Assembly (NCBI GenBank): GCA_964428355.1 | Contig: CAYRYU010000001.1 | Coordinates: 62,001-126,000, forward strand | Reading direction: 5' to 3' | DNA: 64,000 nucleotides | Origin: CAYRYU01 sp964428355 | GTDB taxonomy: Bacteria > Muiribacteriota > Ozemobacteria > Ozemobacterales > Ozemobacteraceae | In this document: piece after piece, positions 16,414 through 24,856 of the stretch | Numbering within the stretch: position 1 is the first letter of the stretch | Layout: the number at the start of each line of letters is the position of its first letter | Notes under the pieces: generated by a model | The model's database searches: none | Told to the model about the DNA's origin: nothing | What the model saw: only the letters and a program-made list of their open reading frames with translations | Translations under genes and position numbers: made by a program

Positions 16414-18475
16414 GTTTTTCTCCCGAAGCCTCCGCGCCAAGATCCTGCTTCTTTTCGTGCTTATTCTCGTCGTCCCCTTTTCCCTCGTTGTCCTTGTTGC
16501 GGTCAACAGGGTGAAGGAAGCAGCCGACCAGGATTTCGCGAGGAAGATCGCCTCATCCGCGAACCTCTTCAGGGAAACGCTCATCGAGCGGATGAAGGAC
16601 ATGAAGATCCGGTGCAAGGTCCTGGCGGACTCGGATTTCTTCGCCGCTTCCAAGACCGGGTTCGAAGCCTCCCCCACCGCGACTCTCATGCGTCAGGAGA
16701 TAGCGCGATCCAATCTTGACTATATCGCCCTGATCAAGGACGGAACGCAGGTGGTTTCAGAGGACGGAACCCCACCGGTGGAGAACCTGAAGAAACACCT
16801 TCAGGCGATCTGCCAGTCGCCTCTTTCGGTGAACCTTCTGGTCTTCGAAAAGGAGCCTTGGATCCTTTCGGCCGCCGAGATAACCCGGTTCAGGGATTCC
16901 CCCAAGATGCACGTTTTCATCGCCCTAAGACTCCCCTACTTCTTCGCGCAGAACCTGAAGGTAACCACAAAAGCCGATTTCAGCCTGATCTACAACCGCG
17001 AGCGCATCCTTACCACGTTGATGGACGAGTTCGGAAAGCGGATGCTCGGGGAGACCGTGCGAAGCCCCGATGTTTCCCGTGGTGAGATGGAAATCCTCCG
17101 GGAGCCCTACCTGTTCGTCCGTGAGGAGGTCCTCCCCGGGATGGTATCCGAGGCAATCCGGCTGGAAATCGCACTTCCCAAACTCCAGTTCGTGGAGCTC
17201 CGCGGCCAGATCACCTGGGACTTCGCCCTTTTCGGGGTGCTGGGAATTGCCCTGGCCCTGTTTACCGGAACGATCCTTTCCCTGAACATCGCCAGTCCCC
17301 TAGTGGCCCTGGCCAAAACCACCGCCAAGGTGGCCGAGGGAAACCTGGAGATCCAGGTTGCATCGGACCGGAAAGACGAGATCGGTCTTCTGCACGAAAA
17401 CTTCGCCTCGATGCTGAAGAGCCTGAAAACGGAGCAGGAACAGCGTATGCTCCGGATGAAGGAGCTCAACACCCTGTTCGAGATCAGCAACGCAGTGAAC
17501 TTCATCACCGACTCTGAAGAACTCCTGAAGTTCGTGCTATCCCATGCGGTCGAGATACTCGAGGCCGAGCGCGGTTCGATCATGCTCCTGGATGACCAGA
17601 CCGATGAACTGGTCGTCAAGGTGGCGTTCGGGGGGCGATTCCGGATCGTTCCAGGCACCCCGGTGAAGATCGGGAACGGAATCTGCGGACTCGTCGCAAA
17701 GGAAGGCCGAGGAAGGATCTGCAACGCGGGTTTCCGTGATTCCGATTTCAAGAATTTCGGAAGCCTCCTACCGGTCGAGGACATCAAGACTCTCCTTTGT
17801 GCCCCACTCAAGTTCAAGGAGGGCACCATCGGGGTCATAAATGCAGTGAACAAGCGGGACGGCGCGGATTTCCTCGAAAACGACCTGGCCCTGCTCAACC
17901 TGATAGCCTCGCAAGCCGCGGTCACGATCGAAAACAACAAGCTCTACGAACTTTCGATAACGGACGGGCTTACCCATCTCTACGTCCACAGATACTTTCA
18001 GGCCCGGCTTTCGGAAGAACTCCTCCGCGCCCGCCGGTACGGTCTCAAACTGTCGCTCGTGATGATCGATATCGACAATTTCAAGCATTTCAACGACGCA
18101 TACGGTCACCAGGTGGGTGACCAGGTCCTTCAACGGGTCGCCCTTGCAATCCGCGACGCTATCCGGATCGGAATCGACATTCCCTGCCGGTACGGCGGTG
18201 AGGAGATGGCGGTGATCCTTCCCGAAACACGCCCGGAAGAGGCTCTCACAACTGCGGAGCGTCTCAGGGAATCCATCGCTTCGCTGACCGTCAGTCACCC
18301 ATTGGGTGATCTCCACATCACCGTCAGCATAGGCATAGCGGGATACCCCAACGACGCCCATGATCGGGAATCCCTGATCATGAATTCCGATAAGGCACTT
18401 TACCAGAGCAAGAGAAAAGGCAAGAACCGCACCACACTCATTTCAGGAGTCACGAAGAATGAAACTCCCTCTTGA
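16400..18475 (+). CDS. Membrane diguanylate cyclase (TM-sensor-TM-HAMP-GAF-GGDEF)
   Basis: About 691 aa from a GTG at 16400 (GGAAAGG upstream); the longer frame to 16196 is disfavoured because it overlaps the previous gene by more than 200 nt. Order: TM1 (LLLFVLILVVPFSLVVLVAV), periplasmic sensor region, TM2 (~WDFALFGVLGIALALFTGTIL), HAMP (SPLVALAKTTAKVAEG...), GAF (LLKFVLSHAVEILEAERGSI onward) and a GGDEF domain with GGEEM at 599-603. It would make c-di-GMP from 2 GTP. The inhibitory I-site RxxD is absent: the tetrad before the signature reads IGID, so feedback control by c-di-GMP is probably lost. The last signature residue is Met and not Phe. Confidence 0.88.
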   Translation: MPNFEFFSRSLRAKILLLFVLILVVPFSLVVLVAVNRVKEAADQDFARKIASSANLFRETLIERMKDMKIRCKVLADSDFFAASKTGFEASPTATLMRQEIARSNLDYIALIKDGTQVVSEDGTPPVENLKKHLQAICQSPLSVNLLVFEKEPWILSAAEITRFRDSPKMHVFIALRLPYFFAQNLKVTTKADFSLIYNRERILTTLMDEFGKRMLGETVRSPDVSRGEMEILREPYLFVREEVLPGMVSEAIRLEIALPKLQFVELRGQITWDFALFGVLGIALALFTGTILSLNIASPLVALAKTTAKVAEGNLEIQVASDRKDEIGLLHENFASMLKSLKTEQEQRMLRMKELNTLFEISNAVNFITDSEELLKFVLSHAVEILEAERGSIMLLDDQTDELVVKVAFGGRFRIVPGTPVKIGNGICGLVAKEGRGRICNAGFRDSDFKNFGSLLPVEDIKTLLCAPLKFKEGTIGVINAVNKRDGADFLENDLALLNLIASQAAVTIENNKLYELSITDGLTHLYVHRYFQARLSEELLRARRYGLKLSLVMIDIDNFKHFNDAYGHQVGDQVLQRVALAIRDAIRIGIDIPCRYGGEEMAVILPETRPEEALTTAERLRESIASLTVSHPLGDLHITVSIGIAGYPNDAHDRESLIMNSDKALYQSKRKGKNRTTLISGVTKNETPS

Positions 18476-18493
18476 TCCAGATGGGAAGCACCG

Positions 18494-18907
18494 ATGAAGT
18501 TCATCTTCTTAACGGTCCTGGTTTATGGGATTGTTCCAGTTTTCGACAAGATCGCAGCGTCTTCGGTCGACGCAACCGTAGGAATGTTCGTCCGAAGCGT
18601 TGCAGTGTTGACGTTCGCCCTGATCGTGATGACAATCACGGGGAAATGGTCTCTGACGAAAGATCTGACGACCCAGGGAATAGCTGTGCTTTCGATTTCG
18701 GGGATCATGGCGGGCGGAATCGGCGTGTTCGCCTTCCTGCGGTCGATGCAGGAGGTTAAGGACGCAGGGAAAGTCGCGGTCTTGACCTCGACCTACCCTC
18801 TTCTGGCGCTGGTCCTGACCGCCATCTTCTTCAAGGAGAGCTTGACGCTCTGGAAATTCCTGGGATCTTTGCTGATAACCGGGGGAGTCATCCTGCTGAA
18901 TTTCTAG
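18494..18907 (+). CDS. Half-size EamA-type (DMT) membrane transporter
   Basis: 137 aa with about five hydrophobic helices, corresponding to one EamA repeat of the drug/metabolite transporter superfamily (LVYGIVPVFDKIAASSVD; VAVLTSTYPLLALVLTAIFFKESLTLWKFLGSLLI; terminal VILLNF). Members of this size usually work as dimers. It lies 18 nt after the diguanylate cyclase gene, with an AGATGGGA purine run before the ATG. Substrate unknown. Confidence 0.85.
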   Translation: MKFIFLTVLVYGIVPVFDKIAASSVDATVGMFVRSVAVLTFALIVMTITGKWSLTKDLTTQGIAVLSISGIMAGGIGVFAFLRSMQEVKDAGKVAVLTSTYPLLALVLTAIFFKESLTLWKFLGSLLITGGVILLNF

Positions 18908-18926
18908 CTGTGATCAGCGGGCGGGG

Positions 18927-19262
18927 TCAGTTCCCGTTGGGCGCATTCAGCAGCATCTGGTAGATCTGGTACTTTTTCTGGTAATCCGCCAGTGCCTGAA
19001 GGGTTTCCATCGTTTGGGGTCCGCTCTCCCGCAACATCTTCACGTAATTGTCATAGGCCGCAAGATATTCCTTCTCGGCAATCATGATAGGAGACTTCAC
19101 CGGGGCACTGGCAACCGCTTGCGGGGGCACACGCTGCGGCGCGGATGCGGTCTCCGAAGCCTGCTGGGACGGGGGATTCGATGTGGCTTGAGTCGTCCGG
19201 CAACCGTGGCAGAATGCCGACAATCCGGTGCACAGAGCCAAGACAAGAAAACGTCTTTTCAT
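18927..19262 (-). CDS. Small secreted/lipoprotein-like protein, unknown
   Basis: 111 aa from the ATG at 19262, chosen because GAGG lies 7 nt upstream and because the predicted transcript starts at about 19281. MKRRFLVLALCTGLSAFCHGC forms a signal peptide; Cys21 could be lipidated but the preceding residues (CHG) are not a classic lipobox. A Gln/Ser/Pro/Ala-rich linker follows, then a C-terminal helical region (EKEYLAAYDNYVKML, TLQALADYQKKYQIYQMLL). No family recognised. A perfect promoter drives it, so it is probably abundant. Confidence 0.65.
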   Translation of the reverse strand: MKRRFLVLALCTGLSAFCHGCRTTQATSNPPSQQASETASAPQRVPPQAVASAPVKSPIMIAEKEYLAAYDNYVKMLRESGPQTMETLQALADYQKKYQIYQMLLNAPNGN

Positions 19263-19287
19263 TCGCATTCCTCGAAACCCGCTTCTA

Positions 19288-19316
19288 ATTATAGAAACGC
19301 CAACCAAGTATGTCAA
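19288..19316 (-). promoter_or_regulatory. Perfect consensus sigma70 promoter
   Basis: On the minus strand TTGACA (19311-19316), exact 17-nt spacer, TATAAT (19288-19293). Both boxes match the consensus at every base. Start expected near 19281, giving a ~19-nt leader to the small secreted protein gene. Confidence 0.8.
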
Positions 19317-19405
19317 GGAATCCCCAATTTGGCCATACATTTTCCAACTGAAGTTTAAGGAAAATGCCACATCATCCCTGTCGCGCCGCTCGTCCAAAAT
19401 TGTAC

Positions 19406-19435
19406 TTGAATTTCCCCCCCCTTTCCGAGTATCAT
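19406..19435 (+). promoter_or_regulatory. Sigma70-type promoter for the tandem amidohydrolase genes
   Basis: TTGAAT (19406-19411), 18-nt spacer, TATCAT (19430-19435). The predicted leader to the ATG at 19544 is about 100 nt. The remainder of the 281-nt divergent gap (19263-19543) holds no tRNA or other gene that I can see. Confidence 0.45.
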
Positions 19436-19543
19436 GGCAGGCAAAATTCACCCCATCCGTGTACGGGAACAAGCAGGTGCGGGCCGAGTCCAGCCAGCTT
19501 CGGCCGGTGCCGGAGGGGAGGCGTCAGGAGAGATTAGAGGCCT

Positions 19544-20737
19544 ATGAAGGAAAAGACAACTCAGACGAGAATCATTCTCGAGAAGGGGACCGTTTTTTTC
19601 CAGGGGAAATTCCAGCAATTGGGCCGGATGGTCCTCGACCATGGAAAGATCGGTGAGATAACCCTGGCGAACGTAAAAGCAAAGAAGGCGAAATCCCACG
19701 GGAAGGAAAAGGGTGAAGGTTCCGACAAGGTCATCGATTGTGAGGGGAAGTACATTCTTCCGGGAATGATCGACGCCCATACGCACCTCAGCCTCGAGGA
19801 AGATGGAATCGGCTGGTGTGATTCCGACCTCAACGAGGAGTTCGGGCTGGTAACCCCCCATATCAGGGCTTTCGACGCTCTGAAGATGCGCGACCGTACG
19901 TTCAAGGACGCACTCAGGGGCGGGATCACAACCTGCATGGTGACCCCAGGCTCCGCAAACCCTATCGGCGGCCAATCTTGCGTGATAAAGATGTTCGGGA
20001 ACGTTCCCGAGGAATCTGTCATCAAGGAAAGCTCTGGAATGAAATTCGCCTTCGGGGAAAACCCCAAGCGCTGTTATGGTGAGCAGAAGCAGTTTCCCTG
20101 CACCCGGATGGGAACCGCCGCAATCATTCGGGAGTGGCTGATGAAAGGCCAGGACTACTCGAAGAAGAAGAAGTCCAAGGATTTCAAGGAGCGGGACATC
20201 AAATTGGAAGCCCTTCTTCCCCTGCTCGAAGGAAAGATCCAGGCCCGGGCACATGCGCACCTTGCAGACGATATCATCACCGCCTACCGCATCGCTCAGG
20301 AGTTCAACCTCGATCTCATCATCGATCATTGCACCGAGGGCCATCTGATCGCCAAGGAACTTGGCCGCTGGAAGGCGAAATGCGTCGTCGGTCCGACCTT
20401 CTCCCCCCGCGGAAAGCCGGAAGTCCGCAACAAGACCTTCGACACCGTCAAGATCCTGATGGATGAAGGTTGTCTCGTTGCGATCACGACCGATCATCCT
20501 GTCATCCCCCTGGAAGGTCTAAGCCTCATGGCGAGCTTGTGCGTACGCCACGGACTCGAGGAGGACCGGGCAATCAAGGCAGTTACCGAGTATCCCGCCG
20601 CCATCCTAGGCATGGAAAAGCGTCTCGGCAAGCTCGAGGTCGGATTCGACGCCGATGTCGTGGTCTGGAACGGTCATCCTTTGGATGCCCGTTCTCAAGC
20701 GGATTCGGTTTTCATCAACGCGAAGGAAATTCTCTGA
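19544..20737 (+). CDS. Metal-dependent amidohydrolase, paralogue 1
   Basis: 397-aa amidohydrolase-superfamily enzyme. The metal motif DAHTHLS has His79 and His81; further likely ligands are ARAHAHLADDI, IDHCTEGH and TTDHPV. The closing EYPAAILGM...LGKLEVGFDADVVVWNGHPL block is typical of imidazolonepropionase/dihydroorotase-type cyclic amidohydrolases that return to the N-terminal beta-sandwich. A Lys-rich insert (AKKAKSHGKEKGEGSDK) in the sandwich is unusual. Substrate not predictable. GAGG lies 3 nt before the ATG. Followed 36 nt later by a close paralogue with the same block order, so the two may form one hetero-complex or process related substrates. Confidence 0.85.
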   Translation: MKEKTTQTRIILEKGTVFFQGKFQQLGRMVLDHGKIGEITLANVKAKKAKSHGKEKGEGSDKVIDCEGKYILPGMIDAHTHLSLEEDGIGWCDSDLNEEFGLVTPHIRAFDALKMRDRTFKDALRGGITTCMVTPGSANPIGGQSCVIKMFGNVPEESVIKESSGMKFAFGENPKRCYGEQKQFPCTRMGTAAIIREWLMKGQDYSKKKKSKDFKERDIKLEALLPLLEGKIQARAHAHLADDIITAYRIAQEFNLDLIIDHCTEGHLIAKELGRWKAKCVVGPTFSPRGKPEVRNKTFDTVKILMDEGCLVAITTDHPVIPLEGLSLMASLCVRHGLEEDRAIKAVTEYPAAILGMEKRLGKLEVGFDADVVVWNGHPLDARSQADSVFINAKEIL

Positions 20738-20773
20738 TCCGCTTTTCGCCCAGATCGCGCATGGGAGGCGAAT

Positions 20774-21913
20774 ATGGCAATTCTTTTCGATAATCCGAGG
20801 GTTTTCCTCGATGGGGTTTTTTTTCCACTGCAAAAAGTCCTCATCGAAAAAGGGAAGATCGCGGGAGTCGGGTCGAAAATACTCAAGAACGTCGATGAAA
20901 CCATCGATGGGCAGAAGAAATACCTGGTTCCGGGACTGATCGACGCACATTCCCATATCGGTCTTTTCGATCACGGCCATGGACGTGGCGGTCAGGATCT
21001 TTCGGAGTTTTGCAGCCCGGTCAATCCCCAACTTCGTCCCCTTGACGGAATAAAGATGCGGGACCGCTCCCTCGAAGATGCACGCCATGCGGGGGTGACC
21101 ACGTGTCTCGTGACGCCGGCATCGGATACCCCGATATCGGGTCAATGTTCGATTCTGAAGACCTATGGAAACTCCGCCGATGTCGGGCTGATCGTCGAGC
21201 AGGCCGGAATCAAGATCAGTTTCGGCGAGGAACCCAAATTCCCCTCCAGACGGGAAAAGAAGTTCCCCAGCACCCGAATGGGAATTTCAGCGATAATCCG
21301 TGAGACCTTCATGAAGGCCCAGGATTACTTCGACCAGAAGCAATCCAAGAAGGGTTTGAAGGACCGTTCCATCCAGATGGAAAGCCTGATGCCCCTTTTC
21401 GAGGGAAGGGTCCCACTTCGGGCGCACGCCAACCGCCTCGAGGACATCATGGCGGCCATCAGGATCGCGGAAGAGTTCAAATTCCGGATCATAATAGAGC
21501 ACGGTGCGGAAGCACACAAGATCGCCGCCCTGCTCGCCGAAAAGAAGATCCCGGTTGTGGTTGCGCCGACGCTCATTCCCCAGCTCCGATTCGAGCTCAG
21601 GGACAAGGTTTTCGAGGCCGCCGTCATCCTATTGGATGCGGGAGTCGAGGTCGCCCTGACCTGCGATTACCCCGGGCTTCCACTTGAATCCCTCCGCATC
21701 GCGGCCGCAATGGCTGTCCAGTACGGACTCGACGAGAAACGGGCCATGATGTGCATCACCGAGTACCCTGCCCGGATCCTTGGAATCGCCAACCGGGTGG
21801 GTCAGATCAAGAAGGGTTTCGACGCGGATGTGGCACTTTTCTCGGGTCACCCTCTCGACCTTCGGTCCAAGCTCGAAATGGTCGTTATCGACGGGGAGAT
21901 CTTCAAGTTCTGA
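20774..21913 (+). CDS. Metal-dependent amidohydrolase, paralogue 2
   Basis: 379 aa, clearly homologous to the preceding gene along its whole length (shared GGVTTC-like LVTPAS/VTPGS segment, TRMGISAIIRETFMKAQDY, LRAHANRLEDIMAAIRIAEEF, EYPARILGI, KKGFDADVALFSGHPLD). Metal ligands: DAHSHIG (His59, His61), RAHAN, IEHGAEAH, TCDYPG. Where paralogue 1 has TTDHPV this copy has TCDYPG, so one metal-site neighbour differs and the two may have diverged in activity. GGGAGG sits 5 nt before the ATG. A strong terminator follows. Confidence 0.85.
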   Translation: MAILFDNPRVFLDGVFFPLQKVLIEKGKIAGVGSKILKNVDETIDGQKKYLVPGLIDAHSHIGLFDHGHGRGGQDLSEFCSPVNPQLRPLDGIKMRDRSLEDARHAGVTTCLVTPASDTPISGQCSILKTYGNSADVGLIVEQAGIKISFGEEPKFPSRREKKFPSTRMGISAIIRETFMKAQDYFDQKQSKKGLKDRSIQMESLMPLFEGRVPLRAHANRLEDIMAAIRIAEEFKFRIIIEHGAEAHKIAALLAEKKIPVVVAPTLIPQLRFELRDKVFEAAVILLDAGVEVALTCDYPGLPLESLRIAAAMAVQYGLDEKRAMMCITEYPARILGIANRVGQIKKGFDADVALFSGHPLDLRSKLEMVVIDGEIFKF

Positions 21914-21935
21914 TCCCACGACAGTTTTCCCGGTT

Positions 21936-21968
21936 CCCCGGTTCGATACGAACCGGGGGATTTTTTTT
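21936..21968 (+). terminator. Intrinsic terminator between convergent genes
   Basis: CCCCGGTTC (21936-21944), loop GATAC, GAACCGGGG (21950-21958), then GA and eight T (21961-21968). It ends the amidohydrolase transcript, and its T-tract touches the queC stop codon. Confidence 0.9.
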
Positions 21969-22660
21969 CAGCGGTTTTCGCCCGGTGGCCGTTCCACGTA
22001 GGGAATCGGATCGGGGATTCCAGCTCCGTGGAACCCCTTCAGCCGAAGTTGGCAGGATTCGCATTCTCCACAAGCCTTGTCCTGTGCAGAATAACAGCTC
22101 CAGGAGAGGTGGAATGGCGCCCCGAGGAGCATTCCGAGCTTCACTATCTCGGGCTTGGTCAGGTGCAGAAGGGGCGCCTCGACGCAAATTCCCCCTCCGG
22201 GCCTGGTTCCTTCCCTGACGGCTTGGTTGAATGCGTTGATAAAGGATTCCCGACAATCCGGATATCCCGAGGAATCCTCTTCGACAGCCCCAATGAAAAC
22301 CTTCGAGGCACCGATCACCTCTGCCCAGGATACCGCCATCGCGAGAATGTTGGCATTCCGGAACGGAACGTACGTGTTGGGAACTCCACCTCGCGACTCT
22401 CCCCTAGGAATCGACATCGAAGAGTCGGTCAGAGAACTCCCTCCGATTGCCTTGAAATGGTGTGCATCAACGACAAGGCTGGCCCGAGGCCGGAAGAAAG
22501 CCACCTGGTCGTTGAAAGCGCGGAGTTCACGGTCCTGGGTCCTTTGTCCGTAGTTCAAATGGAACATCGCCAGATCGAAGTCCCGGGCCGCGACGGCACA
22601 GGAGACGCACGAGTCCATTCCTCCAGACGCAACGACGACGGCAATGGATTTCCCAATCAT
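21968..22660 (-). CDS. queC: 7-cyano-7-deazaguanine synthase
   Basis: 230 aa from the ATG at 22660 (alternative ATG at 22684). QueC converts 7-carboxy-7-deazaguanine to preQ0 with ATP and ammonia, on the path to queuosine-modified tRNA. PP-loop ATPase motif ASGGMDSC (Ser12-Ser17), the YVPFRNANILAMAVSWAE block, and the C-terminal zinc-binding cysteines CYSAQDKACGECESC. The other preQ0 genes (queD, queE, folE) are not in the window. It lies 34 nt downstream of a HAD phosphatase gene on the same strand. Confidence 0.93.
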   Translation of the reverse strand: MIGKSIAVVVASGGMDSCVSCAVAARDFDLAMFHLNYGQRTQDRELRAFNDQVAFFRPRASLVVDAHHFKAIGGSSLTDSSMSIPRGESRGGVPNTYVPFRNANILAMAVSWAEVIGASKVFIGAVEEDSSGYPDCRESFINAFNQAVREGTRPGGGICVEAPLLHLTKPEIVKLGMLLGAPFHLSWSCYSAQDKACGECESCQLRLKGFHGAGIPDPIPYVERPPGENR

Positions 22661-22694
22661 GGCATTCCCATTTCCTTTCCCCATTTTCCGGGTC

Positions 22695-23366
22695 TCAAGG
22701 ACCGGTCCCCAGAACCAGCCCACGAACGTTCGCCGCAGCGACAGCCGGATCCATGACCTCAAATGCCCTTATCCCATGGGATCTGGCCGCACTAACGAAC
22801 TCCGGGATATCGTCGAGATAGAGAATCCGGTCCGGGGACCCATCGAATTTGTGGATCGCGTCGAGAAAAATCCGGTCCGTGGGTTTCATGGCCCCGACTT
22901 CGAAGGAAAGGGTCCGCTGATCGAAAAGGGGATAGACCGGGTCCTTTTCGAGGTAACCCCGGACATGCTGCTGGGATGTGTTGGACAGAAGACCCAACCG
23001 GACTTTCCCACGAAGGTCCCGAATCAACGTTTTCATTTCCGGTACGGGGGTGAAGATGTCGCAGAACATCTCCGAAACAACCGCGGAATCGAGTTTCCTT
23101 CCCACCAGAGTTGACAGTTCCCCGATGAAGGATCCCCAATCAAGGGTCCCGGATTCCATTTGAAGGCACAATCCTTCCCTCCCGAAAACCGGCTGTTTCA
23201 AGTCCATCCAGGGGACCCCTGTTTCCTTTTGCAGGGATTTCAGGAATCGCGAATGGTCGACCTTCTCGATGACGTTCCCGTAATCGAAAAGTATCATTTC
23301 GATGGGGACGGCTACCTGGCCGGCGGATTGTTCCCCAAGACCGGGGGTTTGAATTGATTCGGACAT
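22695..23366 (-). CDS. HAD-superfamily hydrolase (YihX-like)
   Basis: 223 aa from the ATG at 23366 (GGAGAAG ~10 nt upstream); the longer reading to 23387 uses a TTG. HAD motifs: MILFDYGNVI (nucleophile Asp, with Gly in place of the second Asp as in YihX/epoxide-hydrolase-N-type members), GLLSNTS (motif II), the MKPTDRIF lysine (motif III), YLDDIPEF (motif IV). Probable phosphatase of a small phosphorylated metabolite. Divergent from the next HAD gene with only 41 nt between the two starts; likely co-transcribed with queC. Confidence 0.85.
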   Translation of the reverse strand: MSESIQTPGLGEQSAGQVAVPIEMILFDYGNVIEKVDHSRFLKSLQKETGVPWMDLKQPVFGREGLCLQMESGTLDWGSFIGELSTLVGRKLDSAVVSEMFCDIFTPVPEMKTLIRDLRGKVRLGLLSNTSQQHVRGYLEKDPVYPLFDQRTLSFEVGAMKPTDRIFLDAIHKFDGSPDRILYLDDIPEFVSAARSHGIRAFEVMDPAVAAANVRGLVLGTGP

Positions 23367-23407
23367 TCTGGTAATCTTCTCCGGCAAGCAGAAAGTGAAG
23401 GTGTGAA

Positions 23408-24856
23408 ATGAAACCCGAGAAAAACGTCGCTCCCGAAAACCAGGTTTTCGTCAACCGGACCCTGAATCTCAACGCGATCAAGGTCGTGGGTTTCGACATG
23501 GATTATACCATCGTGACGTACAACGTTCCAGCGTTCGAGGCGAAGGCTTTCGAGCTGGTGACCAACAAACTCGTCAGCGAGCGGGGGTATCCCAGGGAAA
23601 TCTTCACCCGCGATTTCGACCCGGAATTCATCATCCGCGGCCTGGTCATTGATTCCGCGATGGGCAACATCCTGAAGGTGAACCGCTACGGCTACGTCAA
23701 GAAGGCAAGCCATGGAACGACATTTCTGTCGGTCGAGGACCAGAAGAAGATCTATAGTACAAGAGGAATCGACCTGACCGACAGCCGGTATTACATCATC
23801 CACACCCTGTTCTCGCTTGCGGAGGGCAGTCTCTTTGCCCAGATGGTCGATTACTACGAGTCCTCGAGGATCCCGGTGAATTTCCCCAAGATCTTTTCGG
23901 ATATCCGGAACTGCCTGGATGAAGCCCACCAGGAAGGGAGCCTGAAAGGGTTCATCACGCAACATCCCCAGGACTTCATCCTCAAGGACCCAAAAATCGT
24001 CATGGCGCTGAAGCGGTTGAAAGAGTACGGAAAAAAGGTGGTCATGATAACCAACTCCGATTACGAGTTCAGCAAGCTGGTGATGGATTTCAGTTTCAGC
24101 GAGTTCCTCGACCAGCCGTGGCAGGATTTCTTCGACCTTGTCATCGTAGGCGCGGGAAAGCCCGGTTTTTTCCAACAACAGTTGAAGTTCCTCAAGGTGG
24201 ACCGGGAGTCGGGCTTCCTGTCCAATTTTCACGAACCGATCAAATACGGCCAGATCTACCAGGGAGGAAACGCCCGGACGTTCGAACGCAACCTGGGACT
24301 TTCACCTTCGGAGATCCTGTATTGCGGAGACCATATCTGGGGTGATGTCGTCACCCTGAAGGAAGCTATCGGTTGGCGGACCGGCCTCGTAGTCCAGGAG
24401 CTTCGGAAGGAAGTGCCCTCCCTTCTCAAGAACCAGGAAATCCAACGCGGGATTGCCGCGGCGATGGAGACAAAAGAAGAGCTGGAAAATGCCTTCTATG
24501 AGGTCAAAGAGGACCTCTGGAACACTCCGCACAGAAAGCGGGACCCGAAAATCGAGAAGAAGCGCGATGCCTTGCGGGAAAAGATAGCGAGGCTCGACGA
24601 AGAGATTACGGAGTTGATCAACCGCGACCAGTGCGAGTTCAACAAGTATTGGGGTGAAGTGATGCGCGCAGGGAACGAGGAATCACGGTTCGCCACCCTC
24701 GTCGAACGTTATGCGTGCATCTACATGTCCTCGGTCGGAAACCTATCCTACTATTCGCCCTTCAAGTATTTCCGGCCGCCGCGACGGTACCTTGCGCACG
24801 ATCCGATTCCTTTCGGAAACAGGGATCTTCCGGAGCCGCTCGAAAAGGGTCAGTGA
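23408..24856 (+). CDS. HAD-IG family 5'-nucleotidase
   Basis: 482 aa, the size expected for the HAD-IG (cytosolic purine 5'-nucleotidase-like) family. The nucleophile motif is VVGFDMDYTIVTYN (Asp30, Asp32), with a middle VMITNSDYEFSKLVMDF (motif II) and CGDHIWGDV acids (motif IV). The likely reaction is dephosphorylation of IMP/GMP-type nucleotides in the cytoplasm. The C-terminal segment carries a coiled-coil-like stretch (KKRDALREKIARLDEEITELI). The stop overlaps the stop of the convergent diguanylate cyclase gene by 7 nt, so no room for a terminator exists. Confidence 0.92.
   Translation: MKPEKNVAPENQVFVNRTLNLNAIKVVGFDMDYTIVTYNVPAFEAKAFELVTNKLVSERGYPREIFTRDFDPEFIIRGLVIDSAMGNILKVNRYGYVKKASHGTTFLSVEDQKKIYSTRGIDLTDSRYYIIHTLFSLAEGSLFAQMVDYYESSRIPVNFPKIFSDIRNCLDEAHQEGSLKGFITQHPQDFILKDPKIVMALKRLKEYGKKVVMITNSDYEFSKLVMDFSFSEFLDQPWQDFFDLVIVGAGKPGFFQQQLKFLKVDRESGFLSNFHEPIKYGQIYQGGNARTFERNLGLSPSEILYCGDHIWGDVVTLKEAIGWRTGLVVQELRKEVPSLLKNQEIQRGIAAAMETKEELENAFYEVKEDLWNTPHRKRDPKIEKKRDALREKIARLDEEITELINRDQCEFNKYWGEVMRAGNEESRFATLVERYACIYMSSVGNLSYYSPFKYFRPPRRYLAHDPIPFGNRDLPEPLEKGQ

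Noticed and set aside
19263..19543. Possible tRNA or riboswitch in the longest divergent gap
   Set aside because: No cloverleaf or conserved riboswitch core is visible; two promoters explain the gap.
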